The position numbers and the translations under genes are program-made. From the NCBI RefSeq assembly GCF_003731765.1, contig NZ_MOAL01000008.1, forward strand, positions 682,001 to 746,000: a DNA stretch of 64,000 nt, in the 5' to 3' direction. How positions within the stretch are numbered: position 1 is the first letter of the stretch; each line of letters begins with the position of its first letter. The notes below the pieces were generated by a model. The model worked only from the letters and a program-made list of their open reading frames with translations. It had not been told where the DNA came from and did no database searches. The DNA is from Pseudomonas chlororaphis. Its GTDB lineage: Bacteria > Pseudomonadota > Gammaproteobacteria > Pseudomonadales > Pseudomonadaceae. Shown piece by piece: positions 18,853-27,790 of this stretch.

Positions 18853-19254
18853 TTACTCCTTGGTGTCTTCGGGTTCTGCGACCACTGGGTGCTGGCTGTC
18901 TTCTGCCACGGCACGCTCGATCAGGGCCGACAGGTGAGCACCACGCACGACGCTTTCGTCGTAGTGGAAATGCAGTTGCGGCACGCTGCGCAGCTTCATT
19001 TCACGGGCCAACTGCATGCGCAGGAAGCCAGCTGCCGAGTTCAGCACCTTGATGCTCTGGGCGATGTCTTCAGCGCTGTCCTGGCCCATGACGGTGATGA
19101 AAATCTTCGCATGGCCCACATCACGGCTGACTTCGACGGCGGTGATGGTTACCAGGCCGACGCGGGGATCTTTGACTTCACGACGGATCAGTTGCGCCAG
19201 CTCACGCTGCATCTGATCACCGATACGTTGGGTACGGCTGTATTCTTTTGCCAT
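18853..19254 (-). CDS. rbfA: 30S ribosome-binding factor A
   Basis: 133 residues, one KH-like domain, needed for late 30S maturation and cold adaptation. Typical N-terminus (RTQRIGDQMQRELAQLIRRE), VEVSRDVGHAKIFITVMG and RSVPQLHFHYDES are visible. Sits between infB and truB as in most gammaproteobacteria. Confidence 0.97.
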   Translation of the reverse strand: MAKEYSRTQRIGDQMQRELAQLIRREVKDPRVGLVTITAVEVSRDVGHAKIFITVMGQDSAEDIAQSIKVLNSAAGFLRMQLAREMKLRSVPQLHFHYDESVVRGAHLSALIERAVAEDSQHPVVAEPEDTKE

Positions 19255-19307
19255 GTCTTGTTACCTGTTACTGCCTCACGGTGAAACCCGTGTGGTCTGA
19301 AAGCGGC

Positions 19308-19343
19308 AAACGCCCGGCCTGACAGAAGCCAGACCGGGCGTTG
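19308..19343 (-). terminator. infB-rbfA intercistronic hairpin
   Basis: Nine-base arms AACGCCCGG / CCGGGCGTT (19309-19317, 19334-19342) about 70 bases past infB, with a 16-base loop and no strong T run. It may be a partial terminator or processing site within the operon. Confidence 0.5.
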
Positions 19344-19413
19344 CGTTTAGAGTCCGCTGATGGCGCCGTGCAAATGCATGGGGCTGACCATCGCGGCTCT
19401 TGAAGTGCGCGAG

Positions 19414-21933
19414 TTAGAGGCTGCGAGCAACCTGAACCTTCTCGAAGACTTCGATTTTGTCGCCGACTTTGACGTCGTTGTAGCTCTTCACGCCGATACC
19501 GCATTCCATGCCGGCACGTACTTCGGAAGCGTCATCCTTGAAGCGGCGCAGGGATTCCAGCTCGCCTTCGAAGATAACGATGTCTTCACGCAGTACACGG
19601 ATTGGACGGTTACGGTGCACAACACCTTCGATAACCATGCAACCGGCGATCGCGCCGAACTTCGGCGAGCGGAATACATCGCGGACTTCAGCAATACCCA
19701 GGATGTTCTCCCGGACGTCGCTGCCAAGCATGCCGGTGAGGGCTTTTTTGACGTCTTCGATGATGTCGTAGATCACGTTGTAGTAACGCATATCCAGACC
19801 TTCCTGCTCGACGATCTTACGGGCGCCAGCATCGGCACGTACGTTGAAACCGAACAGTACAGCGTTGGAAGCCAGTGCCAGGTTGGCGTCAGATTCGGTG
19901 ATACCACCGACACCGCCGCCGACTACGCGCACTTGCACTTCGTCGTTGCCCAGGCCGTTGAGCGCGCCCTGCAGAGCTTCCAGGGAACCACGGACGTCGG
20001 ATTTGAGGACGATGTTGAGCGTCTTCTTCTCTTCCTGCCCCATGTTCTCGAAGATGTTCTCCAGCTTGCCGGCGTGAGCACGGGCCAGCTTGACTTCGCG
20101 GAACTTGCCTTGACGGAACAGAGCCACTTCACGGGCTTTCTTCTCGTCGGCCACTACGCTCATCTCGTCGCCAGCGTCCGGGGTACCGTCCAGGCCGAGG
20201 ATCTCGACAGGGATAGAAGGACCGGCTTCCTTGATTGGCTTGCCGTTCTCGTCGAGCATGGCGCGCACGCGGCCATAGTTCGAACCGACCAGGACCATGT
20301 CGCCTTGGCGCAGGGTACCGTCTTGAACCAGCACGGTTGCTACCGGGCCACGACCTTTGTCGAGACGCGATTCAACCACGACACCGCGGCCAGGAGCCGA
20401 AGGAGTCGCCTTGAGTTCCAGAACTTCGGCTTGCAGCAGGACAGCTTCCAGCAGGTCGTCGACACCGGTACCCATCTTCGCGGAAACCGGAACGAACGGC
20501 GTATCACCGCCCCACTCTTCGGAAGTCACGCCGTGCACCGACAGCTCGCTGCGGATGCGGTCCAGGTCAGCGCCTGGCTTGTCGATCTTGTTCACTGCAA
20601 CAACCAGTGGAACGCCAGCCGCTACTGCGTGCTGAACAGCTTCAATGGTCTGCGGCATCACGCCGTCGTCCGCTGCAACCACCAAGATCACGATGTCGGT
20701 CGCCTTGGCACCACGGGCACGCATTGCGGTAAACGCGGCGTGACCAGGGGTGTCGAGGAAGGTGACCATGCCGCGTTCGGTTTCAACGTGGTACGCACCG
20801 ATGTGCTGGGTGATACCACCGGCTTCGCCAGCAGCTACCTTGGCACGACGGATGTAGTCGAGCAGCGAGGTCTTACCGTGGTCAACGTGGCCCATTACGG
20901 TCACAACCGGAGCACGGGAGAACGCTTCACCTTCAAACTTCAGGGACTCAGCCAGGGAATCTTCCAGGGCGGTGTCGCTGACCAGGGTCACTTTGTGGCC
21001 CAGCTCTTCAGCAACCAGTTGGGCAGTTTCCTGATCCAGTACCTGGTTGATGGTGGCTGGGGTGCCCAGCTTGAACATGAACTTGATGATTTCAGCAGCC
21101 TTGACCGACATCTGCTGGGCGAGGTCGCCCACAGTGATGGTCTCGCCGATCTTCACTTCGCGCACGACAGGGCCGGTTGGGCTCTGGAAACCGTGGGCGT
21201 TGCGTTTCTTCAGCTTGGCCTTGCCGCGACCACCACGACGGAAGCCATCGCTTTCTTCGTCGGTAGTACGTGGAGCTACGCGAGGCGCTGGCGCCTTTTC
21301 CTTGACCGACGCACGATGCGGAGCGTTTTTGCGCTCGCCATCACCGTTGCCACGACGATTGCTGTCGTCGCTGCGTGGTTTGTCAGGGCGACGTGGTTCG
21401 TCACGCTTACGGGCATCTGCAGCTGGAGCAGGAGCGGCAACCGGTGCTTGTTGCACAGGCTCGGCCACTACCGGAGCAGGGGCTGCAACCGCTTCAGTCA
21501 CTGCAGGTTGCGCAGTGGCAGGCTGGCGACGCGCATCTTCTTCAGCGCGACGCTTGGCTTCTTCTTCAGCCTTCTGACGCGCTGCATTTTCTACCGCGCG
21601 GCGTTCTTCCAGTTCACGTTGGCGCTCGGCTTCGATTTCTTCCGGGCTGCGCTGTACGAAGACTTTCTTCTTACGCACTTCAACGCTGATGCTTTTGCTA
21701 CCGGCAACACGCAGGGTGCTGGTGGTTTTACGCTGCAAAGTGATCTTGCGCGGTTCTTCCACTTTCGCCTTGTGGCTGCTTTTCAAGTGAGTCAGCAGCG
21801 ATTGCTTCTCACTGTCGGTCACATGTTCCTCGGCGGCGGTGTGCGGCAGACCTGCCTCACGCATCTGCTGCAACAGGCGCTCTACCGGTGTTTTGACCTC
21901 ATCGGCCAGTTGTTTCACCGTGACTTGCGTCAT
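19414..21933 (-). CDS. infB: translation initiation factor IF-2
   Basis: GTPase that brings initiator tRNA to the 30S subunit. 839 residues: IF2_N domain (1-50), a long charged Ala/Arg/Glu linker (about 95-240), a second IF2 N-terminal domain (255-325), and the G domain with GHVDHGKT at 348-355 followed by DTPGHAAF and NKID, then domains II-IV. Length and layout are normal. Followed by rbfA and preceded by nusA (27 bases). Confidence 0.98.
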   Translation of the reverse strand: MTQVTVKQLADEVKTPVERLLQQMREAGLPHTAAEEHVTDSEKQSLLTHLKSSHKAKVEEPRKITLQRKTTSTLRVAGSKSISVEVRKKKVFVQRSPEEIEAERQRELEERRAVENAARQKAEEEAKRRAEEDARRQPATAQPAVTEAVAAPAPVVAEPVQQAPVAAPAPAADARKRDEPRRPDKPRSDDSNRRGNGDGERKNAPHRASVKEKAPAPRVAPRTTDEESDGFRRGGRGKAKLKKRNAHGFQSPTGPVVREVKIGETITVGDLAQQMSVKAAEIIKFMFKLGTPATINQVLDQETAQLVAEELGHKVTLVSDTALEDSLAESLKFEGEAFSRAPVVTVMGHVDHGKTSLLDYIRRAKVAAGEAGGITQHIGAYHVETERGMVTFLDTPGHAAFTAMRARGAKATDIVILVVAADDGVMPQTIEAVQHAVAAGVPLVVAVNKIDKPGADLDRIRSELSVHGVTSEEWGGDTPFVPVSAKMGTGVDDLLEAVLLQAEVLELKATPSAPGRGVVVESRLDKGRGPVATVLVQDGTLRQGDMVLVGSNYGRVRAMLDENGKPIKEAGPSIPVEILGLDGTPDAGDEMSVVADEKKAREVALFRQGKFREVKLARAHAGKLENIFENMGQEEKKTLNIVLKSDVRGSLEALQGALNGLGNDEVQVRVVGGGVGGITESDANLALASNAVLFGFNVRADAGARKIVEQEGLDMRYYNVIYDIIEDVKKALTGMLGSDVRENILGIAEVRDVFRSPKFGAIAGCMVIEGVVHRNRPIRVLREDIVIFEGELESLRRFKDDASEVRAGMECGIGVKSYNDVKVGDKIEVFEKVQVARSL

Positions 21934-21960
21934 GCACTTCTCTCCTCAGGCCGCGCCTAA

Positions 21961-23442
21961 TTACTCGAACCAGTGGGCTCGGGCGGCCATGATCAACTTG
22001 CCGGCACGATCATCGTCAATGCCGTCGATGTCGAGCAGGTCGTCAATAGACTGCTCGGCCAGGTCTTCGCGGGTAATTACGCCGCGCACCGCCAGTTCCA
22101 TCGCCAAATCCTTGTCCATACCCTCAAGCGAGAGCAGGTCTTCGGCCGGATGGGCGTCTGCCAGCTTTTCCTCAGTAGCGATGGCTTTAGTCAACAAGCG
22201 ATCCTTGGCCCGAGCGCGAAGCTCGTTGACGATGTCTTCGTCAAAGCCGTCGATGTTGAGCATTTCTTCCAACGGTACGTAGGCAATCTCTTCCAGGCTG
22301 GTGAAGCCTTCATCTACCAGCACCTGTGCCAGCTCTTCGTCGACTTCCAGCTCGTCGATGAAGTTGCGCAGGATGTCGCCGGTTTCTGCTTGCTGCTTAG
22401 CCTGGATGTCCGATTCGGTCATCACGTTCAGGGTCCAGCCAGTCAATTGGCTAGCCAGACGCACGTTCTGACCTCCGCGACCGATGGCCTGAGCCAGATT
22501 GTCTGCGCCAACGGCGATGTCCATTGCATGGGCATCTTCGTCAACGATAATTGCCGCGACTTCAGCCGGGGACATGGCGTTGATCACGAACTGCGCCGGG
22601 TTCTCGTCCCACAGGACGATGTCCACACGCTCGCCACCCAACTCGCCGGATACGGCCTGGACGCGCGAACCGCGCATACCAATGCACGCGCCTTGCGGGT
22701 CGATGCGTTTGTCTTTGGAACGGACGGCGATCTTGGCCCGCGAACCCGGATCACGGGAGGCGGCCATCACTTCGATCAGGCCTTCAGCGATTTCCGGCAC
22801 TTCGATACGGAACAGCTCGATCAGCATTTCCGGCGCGGTACGCGACAGGATCAGCTGCGGGCCGCGGTTCTCGGTGCGGATTTCCTTGAGCAGCGCACGC
22901 AGGCGCACGCCAACCCGGAAAGTCTCGCGGGAGATGATGTCTTCACGGGCCAGCAACGCCTCGGCGTTGTTACCCAGATCGACGATCACGTTGTCGCGTG
23001 TCACTTTTTTCACGGTGCCGGATATGATCTCGCCCAGGCGCTCGCGGTAAGCGTCGACAACCTGAGCACGCTCAGCTTCGCGAACCTTCTGCACGATCAC
23101 CTGTTTGGCGGTCTGGGCAGCGATACGGCCGAATTCGATGGACTCGATCTTTTCTTCAACGACGTCGCCGACGTTGGCACCCGGATGGGTTTCAGCAACT
23201 TTGCTCGGCCAGGTTTCTACAGCCGGGTCGTCCAGATCTGCTTCTTCTACAACAGTCCAGCGACGGAAAGTCTCATAGGCACCGGTGTGGCGATTGATTT
23301 CCACACGCAGGTCAACTTCGTCTTCAAAACGCTTTTTGGTAGCAGTGGCCAGAGCCAGCTCCAGCGCTTCAAAAATCACGCTTGCCGGTACACCCTTTTC
23401 ATTGGATACCGACTCAACAACCAGCAGTACTTCTTTGCTCAT
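21961..23442 (-). CDS. nusA: transcription termination/antitermination factor NusA
   Basis: 493 residues: N-terminal RNA polymerase-binding domain, S1 (EIISGTVKKVTRDNVIVDLG), two KH domains (including GMRGSRVQAVSGELGGERVD and IGRGGQNVRLASQLTGW), and two C-terminal helix-hairpin-helix acidic repeats, as in gamma-proteobacterial NusA. ATG 23442 begins MSKEVLLVVE; a longer frame adds only seven residues. Confidence 0.98.
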   Translation of the reverse strand: MSKEVLLVVESVSNEKGVPASVIFEALELALATATKKRFEDEVDLRVEINRHTGAYETFRRWTVVEEADLDDPAVETWPSKVAETHPGANVGDVVEEKIESIEFGRIAAQTAKQVIVQKVREAERAQVVDAYRERLGEIISGTVKKVTRDNVIVDLGNNAEALLAREDIISRETFRVGVRLRALLKEIRTENRGPQLILSRTAPEMLIELFRIEVPEIAEGLIEVMAASRDPGSRAKIAVRSKDKRIDPQGACIGMRGSRVQAVSGELGGERVDIVLWDENPAQFVINAMSPAEVAAIIVDEDAHAMDIAVGADNLAQAIGRGGQNVRLASQLTGWTLNVMTESDIQAKQQAETGDILRNFIDELEVDEELAQVLVDEGFTSLEEIAYVPLEEMLNIDGFDEDIVNELRARAKDRLLTKAIATEEKLADAHPAEDLLSLEGMDKDLAMELAVRGVITREDLAEQSIDDLLDIDGIDDDRAGKLIMAARAHWFE

Positions 23443-23489
23443 CGTACGCCTCGCCTTTCGCAAGCCATTGGATCCGCGGGATCCGCGTC

Positions 23490-23948
23490 TCAGTCAAAAC
23501 TGGGAATAATGTTGGCCTTGTCGATCATATCGATCGGCAACAGGAACTCGTGGTCATCCACCTGCACCACTACGTCCTGCTCCTCCACCCCGCGGAGAAG
23601 ACCCTGAAAATTACGCCGACCTTCGAAAGGCGAGCGCAGCTTGATCTTCACTTGCTCGCCGACATACTTGGCAAACTGTTCAAGAGTGAACAGTGGGCGT
23701 TCCATGCCAGGAGAGGAAACTTCAAGGGTGTATTCAACGGCGATCGGATCTTCTACATCCAGAACACCACTGATCTGACGGCTGACGATGGCGCAATCGT
23801 CCACCAACACGCCGCCTTCTTTATCGATATAAACGCGCAACATTGAGTGGCGACCCTGAGCCGAAAACTCAATACCCCAGCATTCATAGCCAAGGGCCAC
23901 GACCACCGGGGCCAACAAGGCCTGCAACTGTTCTAGCTTGCTCGACAC
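23490..23948 (-). CDS. rimP: ribosome maturation factor RimP
   Basis: 152-residue 30S assembly factor with conserved YECWGIEFSAQGRHSMLRVY and PGMERPLF motifs. I prefer the GTG start at 23948, preceded at seven bases by GAGGGGG, over the ATG at 23966, because it gives the usual SSKLEQLQALL start. First protein gene of the rimP-nusA-infB operon, after tRNA-fMet. Confidence 0.95.
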   Translation of the reverse strand: MSSKLEQLQALLAPVVVALGYECWGIEFSAQGRHSMLRVYIDKEGGVLVDDCAIVSRQISGVLDVEDPIAVEYTLEVSSPGMERPLFTLEQFAKYVGEQVKIKLRSPFEGRRNFQGLLRGVEEQDVVVQVDDHEFLLPIDMIDKANIIPSFD

Positions 23949-23976
23949 CTGAACCCCCTCGTGCATGCTTGTGCAA

Positions 23977-24000
23977 ATAAAAAATGGGCGAAGCGCCCAT
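23977..24000 (-). terminator. intrinsic terminator in the rimP leader
   Basis: Arms ATGGGCG / CGCCCAT with a three-base loop and a T-rich run on the minus strand, only some 30 bases before the rimP start. It would attenuate read-through from the tRNA genes into rimP-nusA-infB. Confidence 0.7.
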
Positions 24001-24045
24001 CCCGGAAACGCCGTTGAATAGCGGCGTTATAAAGTGTCCAGCTAA

Positions 24046-24068
24046 CAAAAAGCCCCTGAAAAGGGGCT
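24046..24068 (-). terminator. intrinsic terminator after tRNA-fMet
   Basis: AGCCCCT / AGGGGCT arms followed by TTTTTG on the minus strand, 11 bases beyond the tRNA-fMet 3' end. Confidence 0.8.
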
Positions 24069-24078
24069 CCGCTAAAAC

Positions 24079-24155
<77 letters not shown>

Positions 24156-24218
24156 ACAAAGCTGGGGCGGAAGTATACGACCGATCCCTTTGAGGGTCAA
24201 TGTAACCTTCCACCTACA

Positions 24219-24240
24219 AGAAAGCCCGCAACAGCGGGCT
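24219..24240 (-). terminator. intrinsic terminator after tRNA-Leu
   Basis: AGCCCGC / GCGGGCT arms with four-base loop, then TTTCTTG on the minus strand, 12 bases past tRNA-Leu. Confidence 0.7.
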
Positions 24241-24251
24241 CTCCTGATAAT

Positions 24252-24337
24252 TGGTACCGAGAAGGGGACTCGAACCCCTACACCCTATGGGCACAACCAC
24301 CTCAAGGTTGCGTGTCTACCAATTCCACCACCTCGGC
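24252..24337 (-). tRNA. tRNA-Leu (GAG)
   Basis: 86-base class II tRNA with long variable arm and encoded CCA on the minus strand; anticodon loop CTTGAGG gives GAG. It directly follows secG, the usual place for tRNA-Leu. Confidence 0.97.
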
Positions 24338-24366
24338 ATAGACTGCGTTACTGCATGAAACTCTTC

Positions 24367-24750
24367 TTACTTCTGCTCTTGAGCTGGAGGTACGTCAGTC
24401 GCATTAGTTGCCGACTTTTGCTCTTGGAGCACCGGGACATCATCAGAAGCCGGTTGTTGCTTTGGAACTTCAAGTACTGCTGGGTTTGGCAAACCCACCT
24501 GAGTCAGCTCATGAGCTTTCTCTTTAGCAAAGTAACCTAACCCTAAGCTGGTCATGAAGAAACCGGCGGCAAGTATAGCAGTAAACTTACTAAGAAAGGT
24601 AGAGGAACCTTGGCTTCCGAACACAGTATTTGAAGCACCTGCACCGAAAGACGCGCCAGCATCCGCACCTTTACCCTGCTGCAGCAAAACCAGAGCAACT
24701 ACGCCCAGCGCACCCAGCAGATGAAAAACGACTACGACTGTTTCCAGCAT
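24367..24750 (-). CDS. secG: preprotein translocase subunit SecG
   Basis: 127 residues with two membrane helices (about 3-22 and 52-72) flanking the conserved loop LLQQGKGADAGASFGAGAS. Part of the SecYEG channel. The C-terminal tail (about 75-127) is long and Gln/Pro/Ala-rich, common in pseudomonads. ATG 24750 gives MLETVVVVFH, the family start; it lies four bases from tpiA. Confidence 0.96.
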   Translation of the reverse strand: MLETVVVVFHLLGALGVVALVLLQQGKGADAGASFGAGASNTVFGSQGSSTFLSKFTAILAAGFFMTSLGLGYFAKEKAHELTQVGLPNPAVLEVPKQQPASDDVPVLQEQKSATNATDVPPAQEQK

Positions 24751-24754
24751 TTTT

Positions 24755-25510
24755 TCAGTTTCCCGCGGCGCGACAAATCGCACCGAACTCATCTGCATTC
24801 AGGGAAGCCCCACCAATGAGCCCCCCATCGATATCCGGCATGCCGAACAGTTCGACCGCATTGGCCGCCTTCACGCTGCCGCCGTATAGAAGCCGCACAC
24901 CTCGTGCCACTTCAGAATTCTCTGCCGCCAACTGCGCGCGAATGGCTGCATGCACATCCTGCGCTTGTTGCGGCGAAGCCGTTAGCCCGGTGCCAATAGC
25001 CCAGACCGGCTCGTAAGCAATAACAGCATTGGCAAACGCACCAACACCCAACTCTTCTATGATGCTGCCCAGCTGACGCCCGACAACTTCAAGGGTCTTC
25101 CCGGCTTCGCGCTGCTCTAGGGTCTCCCCTACACACAGGACTGGCTTGAGGCCGCACGCCTGTGCCGCTGCGAATTTGCGATTAAGCGTCGCGTCACGCT
25201 CACCCATAATCAGGCGGCGTTCGGAGTGCCCAATCAACACCAGGGAACAACCTGCATCCACCAACTGACTCGGCGCAATTTCACCTGTCAGCGCACCTTG
25301 CATGGATTCCACCGCAGAATTCTGCGCGCCGACCGAAATCGACTTGCCCTTCAAGCCATCAATCACTTGATTGATATACAAGCAAGGCGGGAATACCGCG
25401 ACATCAACACCGCTAGGCAAGGCCAGATGACGAAGGCCGTTAATCAGCTCAGCGACACTGGCGCGGGTACCGTGCATCTTCCAGTTACCAGCTACCATAG
25501 TGCGACGCAT
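24755..25510 (-). CDS. tpiA: triosephosphate isomerase
   Basis: Interconverts dihydroxyacetone phosphate and glyceraldehyde-3-phosphate. 251 residues; catalytic elements NWKMHG (Lys11), IGHSERR (His near 95) and AYEPVWAIGTG (Glu near 167), plus the phosphate loop YGGSV. Between glmM and secG. Confidence 0.98.
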   Translation of the reverse strand: MRRTMVAGNWKMHGTRASVAELINGLRHLALPSGVDVAVFPPCLYINQVIDGLKGKSISVGAQNSAVESMQGALTGEIAPSQLVDAGCSLVLIGHSERRLIMGERDATLNRKFAAAQACGLKPVLCVGETLEQREAGKTLEVVGRQLGSIIEELGVGAFANAVIAYEPVWAIGTGLTASPQQAQDVHAAIRAQLAAENSEVARGVRLLYGGSVKAANAVELFGMPDIDGGLIGGASLNADEFGAICRAAGN

Positions 25511-25576
25511 GCTGTACCTCGTCGGTCAAAGTGGGCGCAGATGTTACCCAACCACAACAACACTGGCAAGCCGAAA

Positions 25577-26914
25577 TCAGGCAGAAACTTCAGCAACCAG
25601 TTTTGCCAGTTCGTCAGCATAGCCGCGGACCTGAACTTCATCGTCGCCTTCGACCATGACTCGCACCAAAGGCTCAGTCCCGGACTTGCGCAGCAATACC
25701 CGCCCACGTCCCGCCATCGCCGTGGTGACACGCGCGGACGCCTCTTTGACAGCTGGATGCTCGAGAGGGTTATCGCCCCCCGAGAAGCGCACATTGACCA
25801 AGACCTGCGGGCACTTGCGCAACGCCTGACGAGCCTGGGCCAAACTCTCGCCACGCCCCCTGAGCGCCATCAGGACCTGCAGCGCCGCGATGATCGCATC
25901 GCCTGTGGTGGCGTGCCGGAAGCACACAATGTGCCCGGAGTTCTCACCGCCGACCTGCCAATTACGCTCAAGCAGCTCAGCAATTACATAGCGGTCGCCG
26001 ACATTCGCACGAACAAAAGGAATACCCAGGTCAGCCAGGGCCAACTCCAGCCCCAGGTTGCTCATCAGCGTACCGACCACACCGCCGCGCAATTTGTCAC
26101 GCTCATGCAGGTCACGCGCAATGATAAACAGCAACTCATCGCCATCCACCACCGCACCAGTATGATCAACCATCAATACTCGATCGCCATCACCATCAAA
26201 GGCGATCCCCAGATCGGCATGCTCAGCCAGCACCGCCGCCTGCAACGACTCCATATGGGTCGAGCCGCAGTTCTCATTGATGTTCAAGCCGTTGGGCTGA
26301 GCGGAAAGCACAGTGACCTGAGCCCCCAACTCGCGGAAAACGCTCGGAGCAACTTTATAAGTTGCGCCGTGAGCACAATCCAGCACCACCTTGAGACCAG
26401 CGAAACTCGTACTGGAAGGCACGCTGCTTTTGCAAAATTCGATGTAACGCCCCGACGCATCATTGATCCGAGAGACCTTGCCCAGCTTGCTCGACTCCAC
26501 CACCGTCATCGGCGCGTCCAGCAACTCCTCGATCATCAACTCAACGTCGTCCGGGAGCTTGGTGCCCTCGCCGGAAAAAAACTTGATGCCGTTGTCGTCG
26601 TGAGGATTGTGCGAAGCACTGATCACAATTCCCGCTTCGGCATGGAAGGTTCGCGTGAGATAGGCGATGGCAGGGGTCGGCATCGGCCCCAACAACATCA
26701 CATCGGCACCTGCTGCAGACAACCCAGCCTCCAATGCCGATTCAAACATGTAACCAGAAATTCGCGTGTCCTTGCCCACCAGCACACGGCAGATCCCTTT
26801 ACTGCGAAAGGCCATCCCCGTTGCCCAGCCGAGCTTGAGCATGAAGTCAGGAGTAATCGGGTATACACCCACGCGCCCACGAATACCGTCGGTGCCAAAG
26901 TATTTTTTAGTCAT
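25577..26914 (-). CDS. glmM: phosphoglucosamine mutase
   Basis: Makes glucosamine-1-phosphate for UDP-GlcNAc synthesis. 445 residues; phospho-Ser101 in ISASHNPHDDNG, metal loop DGDGDRVLMV near 241, and the C-terminal phosphate site RKSGTEPLVRVMVE. ATG 26914 gives the standard MTKKYFGTDGIRG start. Follows folP by 16 bases. Confidence 0.98.
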   Translation of the reverse strand: MTKKYFGTDGIRGRVGVYPITPDFMLKLGWATGMAFRSKGICRVLVGKDTRISGYMFESALEAGLSAAGADVMLLGPMPTPAIAYLTRTFHAEAGIVISASHNPHDDNGIKFFSGEGTKLPDDVELMIEELLDAPMTVVESSKLGKVSRINDASGRYIEFCKSSVPSSTSFAGLKVVLDCAHGATYKVAPSVFRELGAQVTVLSAQPNGLNINENCGSTHMESLQAAVLAEHADLGIAFDGDGDRVLMVDHTGAVVDGDELLFIIARDLHERDKLRGGVVGTLMSNLGLELALADLGIPFVRANVGDRYVIAELLERNWQVGGENSGHIVCFRHATTGDAIIAALQVLMALRGRGESLAQARQALRKCPQVLVNVRFSGGDNPLEHPAVKEASARVTTAMAGRGRVLLRKSGTEPLVRVMVEGDDEVQVRGYADELAKLVAEVSA

Positions 26915-26930
26915 AAGTACTCCATCATTC

Positions 26931-27782
26931 TTATTCGGCTGTTTCCACTGCCGCAATCATTCGCACCACATCGACCGTTTCGGCCACGTCGTGGACACGC
27001 AATATTTTCGCACCTTTGGTCATGGCTAATGCAGCAAGGGCAAGACCGCCATACAAACGCTCACCAACCGGGCGATTCAGGGCGTGACCTATCATGCTCT
27101 TGCGGGACACGCCCACCAACAGCGGCCGCCCAAAGGCATGCAAAGCCTCCATGTGCTTGAAGAGACTCAGGTTGTGCTGCAGGGTTTTGGCAAAGCCAAA
27201 ACCCGGGTCAAGAATGATTCGCTCAGCCTCGATACCCACCGCCGCGCATTGAGCCATACGCTCAGCCAGGAAATCCCCAACCTCAGTCGTGACGTTCAGG
27301 TAATGCGGATTATCCTGCATATCCCCCGGCTCACCGAGCATATGCATCAAACACACCGGCAAACCAGTGGCTGCAGCGGCATCCAAGGCGCCATCGCGCT
27401 GCAAGGAGCGCACGTCATTGATCAGCCCCGCCCCAAGTCGCGCCGTCTCGCGCATAACAGCAGGCGTAGAGGTATCAACCGAGATAATCACGTCCAGCTC
27501 ACGGTGAATGAGCTCGACAATGGGAGCCACTCGTTCCAACTCCTCCAGCGGGGAAACCGCACGAGCACCAGGCCGAGTGGACTCACCGCCGACATCGATC
27601 AACGTAGCGCCCGCCACAACCATCGCTTCGGCATGCCGCAAGGCAGCATCAAGCTGGCTGAAGCGACCACCATCAGAGAAAGAATCAGGGGTGACATTGA
27701 GGATGCCCATGACATGCGTATGGGCCAAATCAAGAACCCGGTTGCCGCAAGGCAACCGGGTAAGGGACGAAACAGAAGTCAT
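26931..27782 (-). CDS. folP: dihydropteroate synthase
   Basis: Condenses p-aminobenzoate with hydroxymethyl-dihydropterin diphosphate in folate synthesis; the sulfonamide target. 283 residues with MGILNVTPDSFSDGG, GGESTRPGA, INDV and LDPGFGFAKT motifs of the family. Eight bases after ftsH. Confidence 0.97.
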   Translation of the reverse strand: MTSVSSLTRLPCGNRVLDLAHTHVMGILNVTPDSFSDGGRFSQLDAALRHAEAMVVAGATLIDVGGESTRPGARAVSPLEELERVAPIVELIHRELDVIISVDTSTPAVMRETARLGAGLINDVRSLQRDGALDAAAATGLPVCLMHMLGEPGDMQDNPHYLNVTTEVGDFLAERMAQCAAVGIEAERIILDPGFGFAKTLQHNLSLFKHMEALHAFGRPLLVGVSRKSMIGHALNRPVGERLYGGLALAALAMTKGAKILRVHDVAETVDVVRMIAAVETAE

Positions 27783-27790
27783 TTAAAACC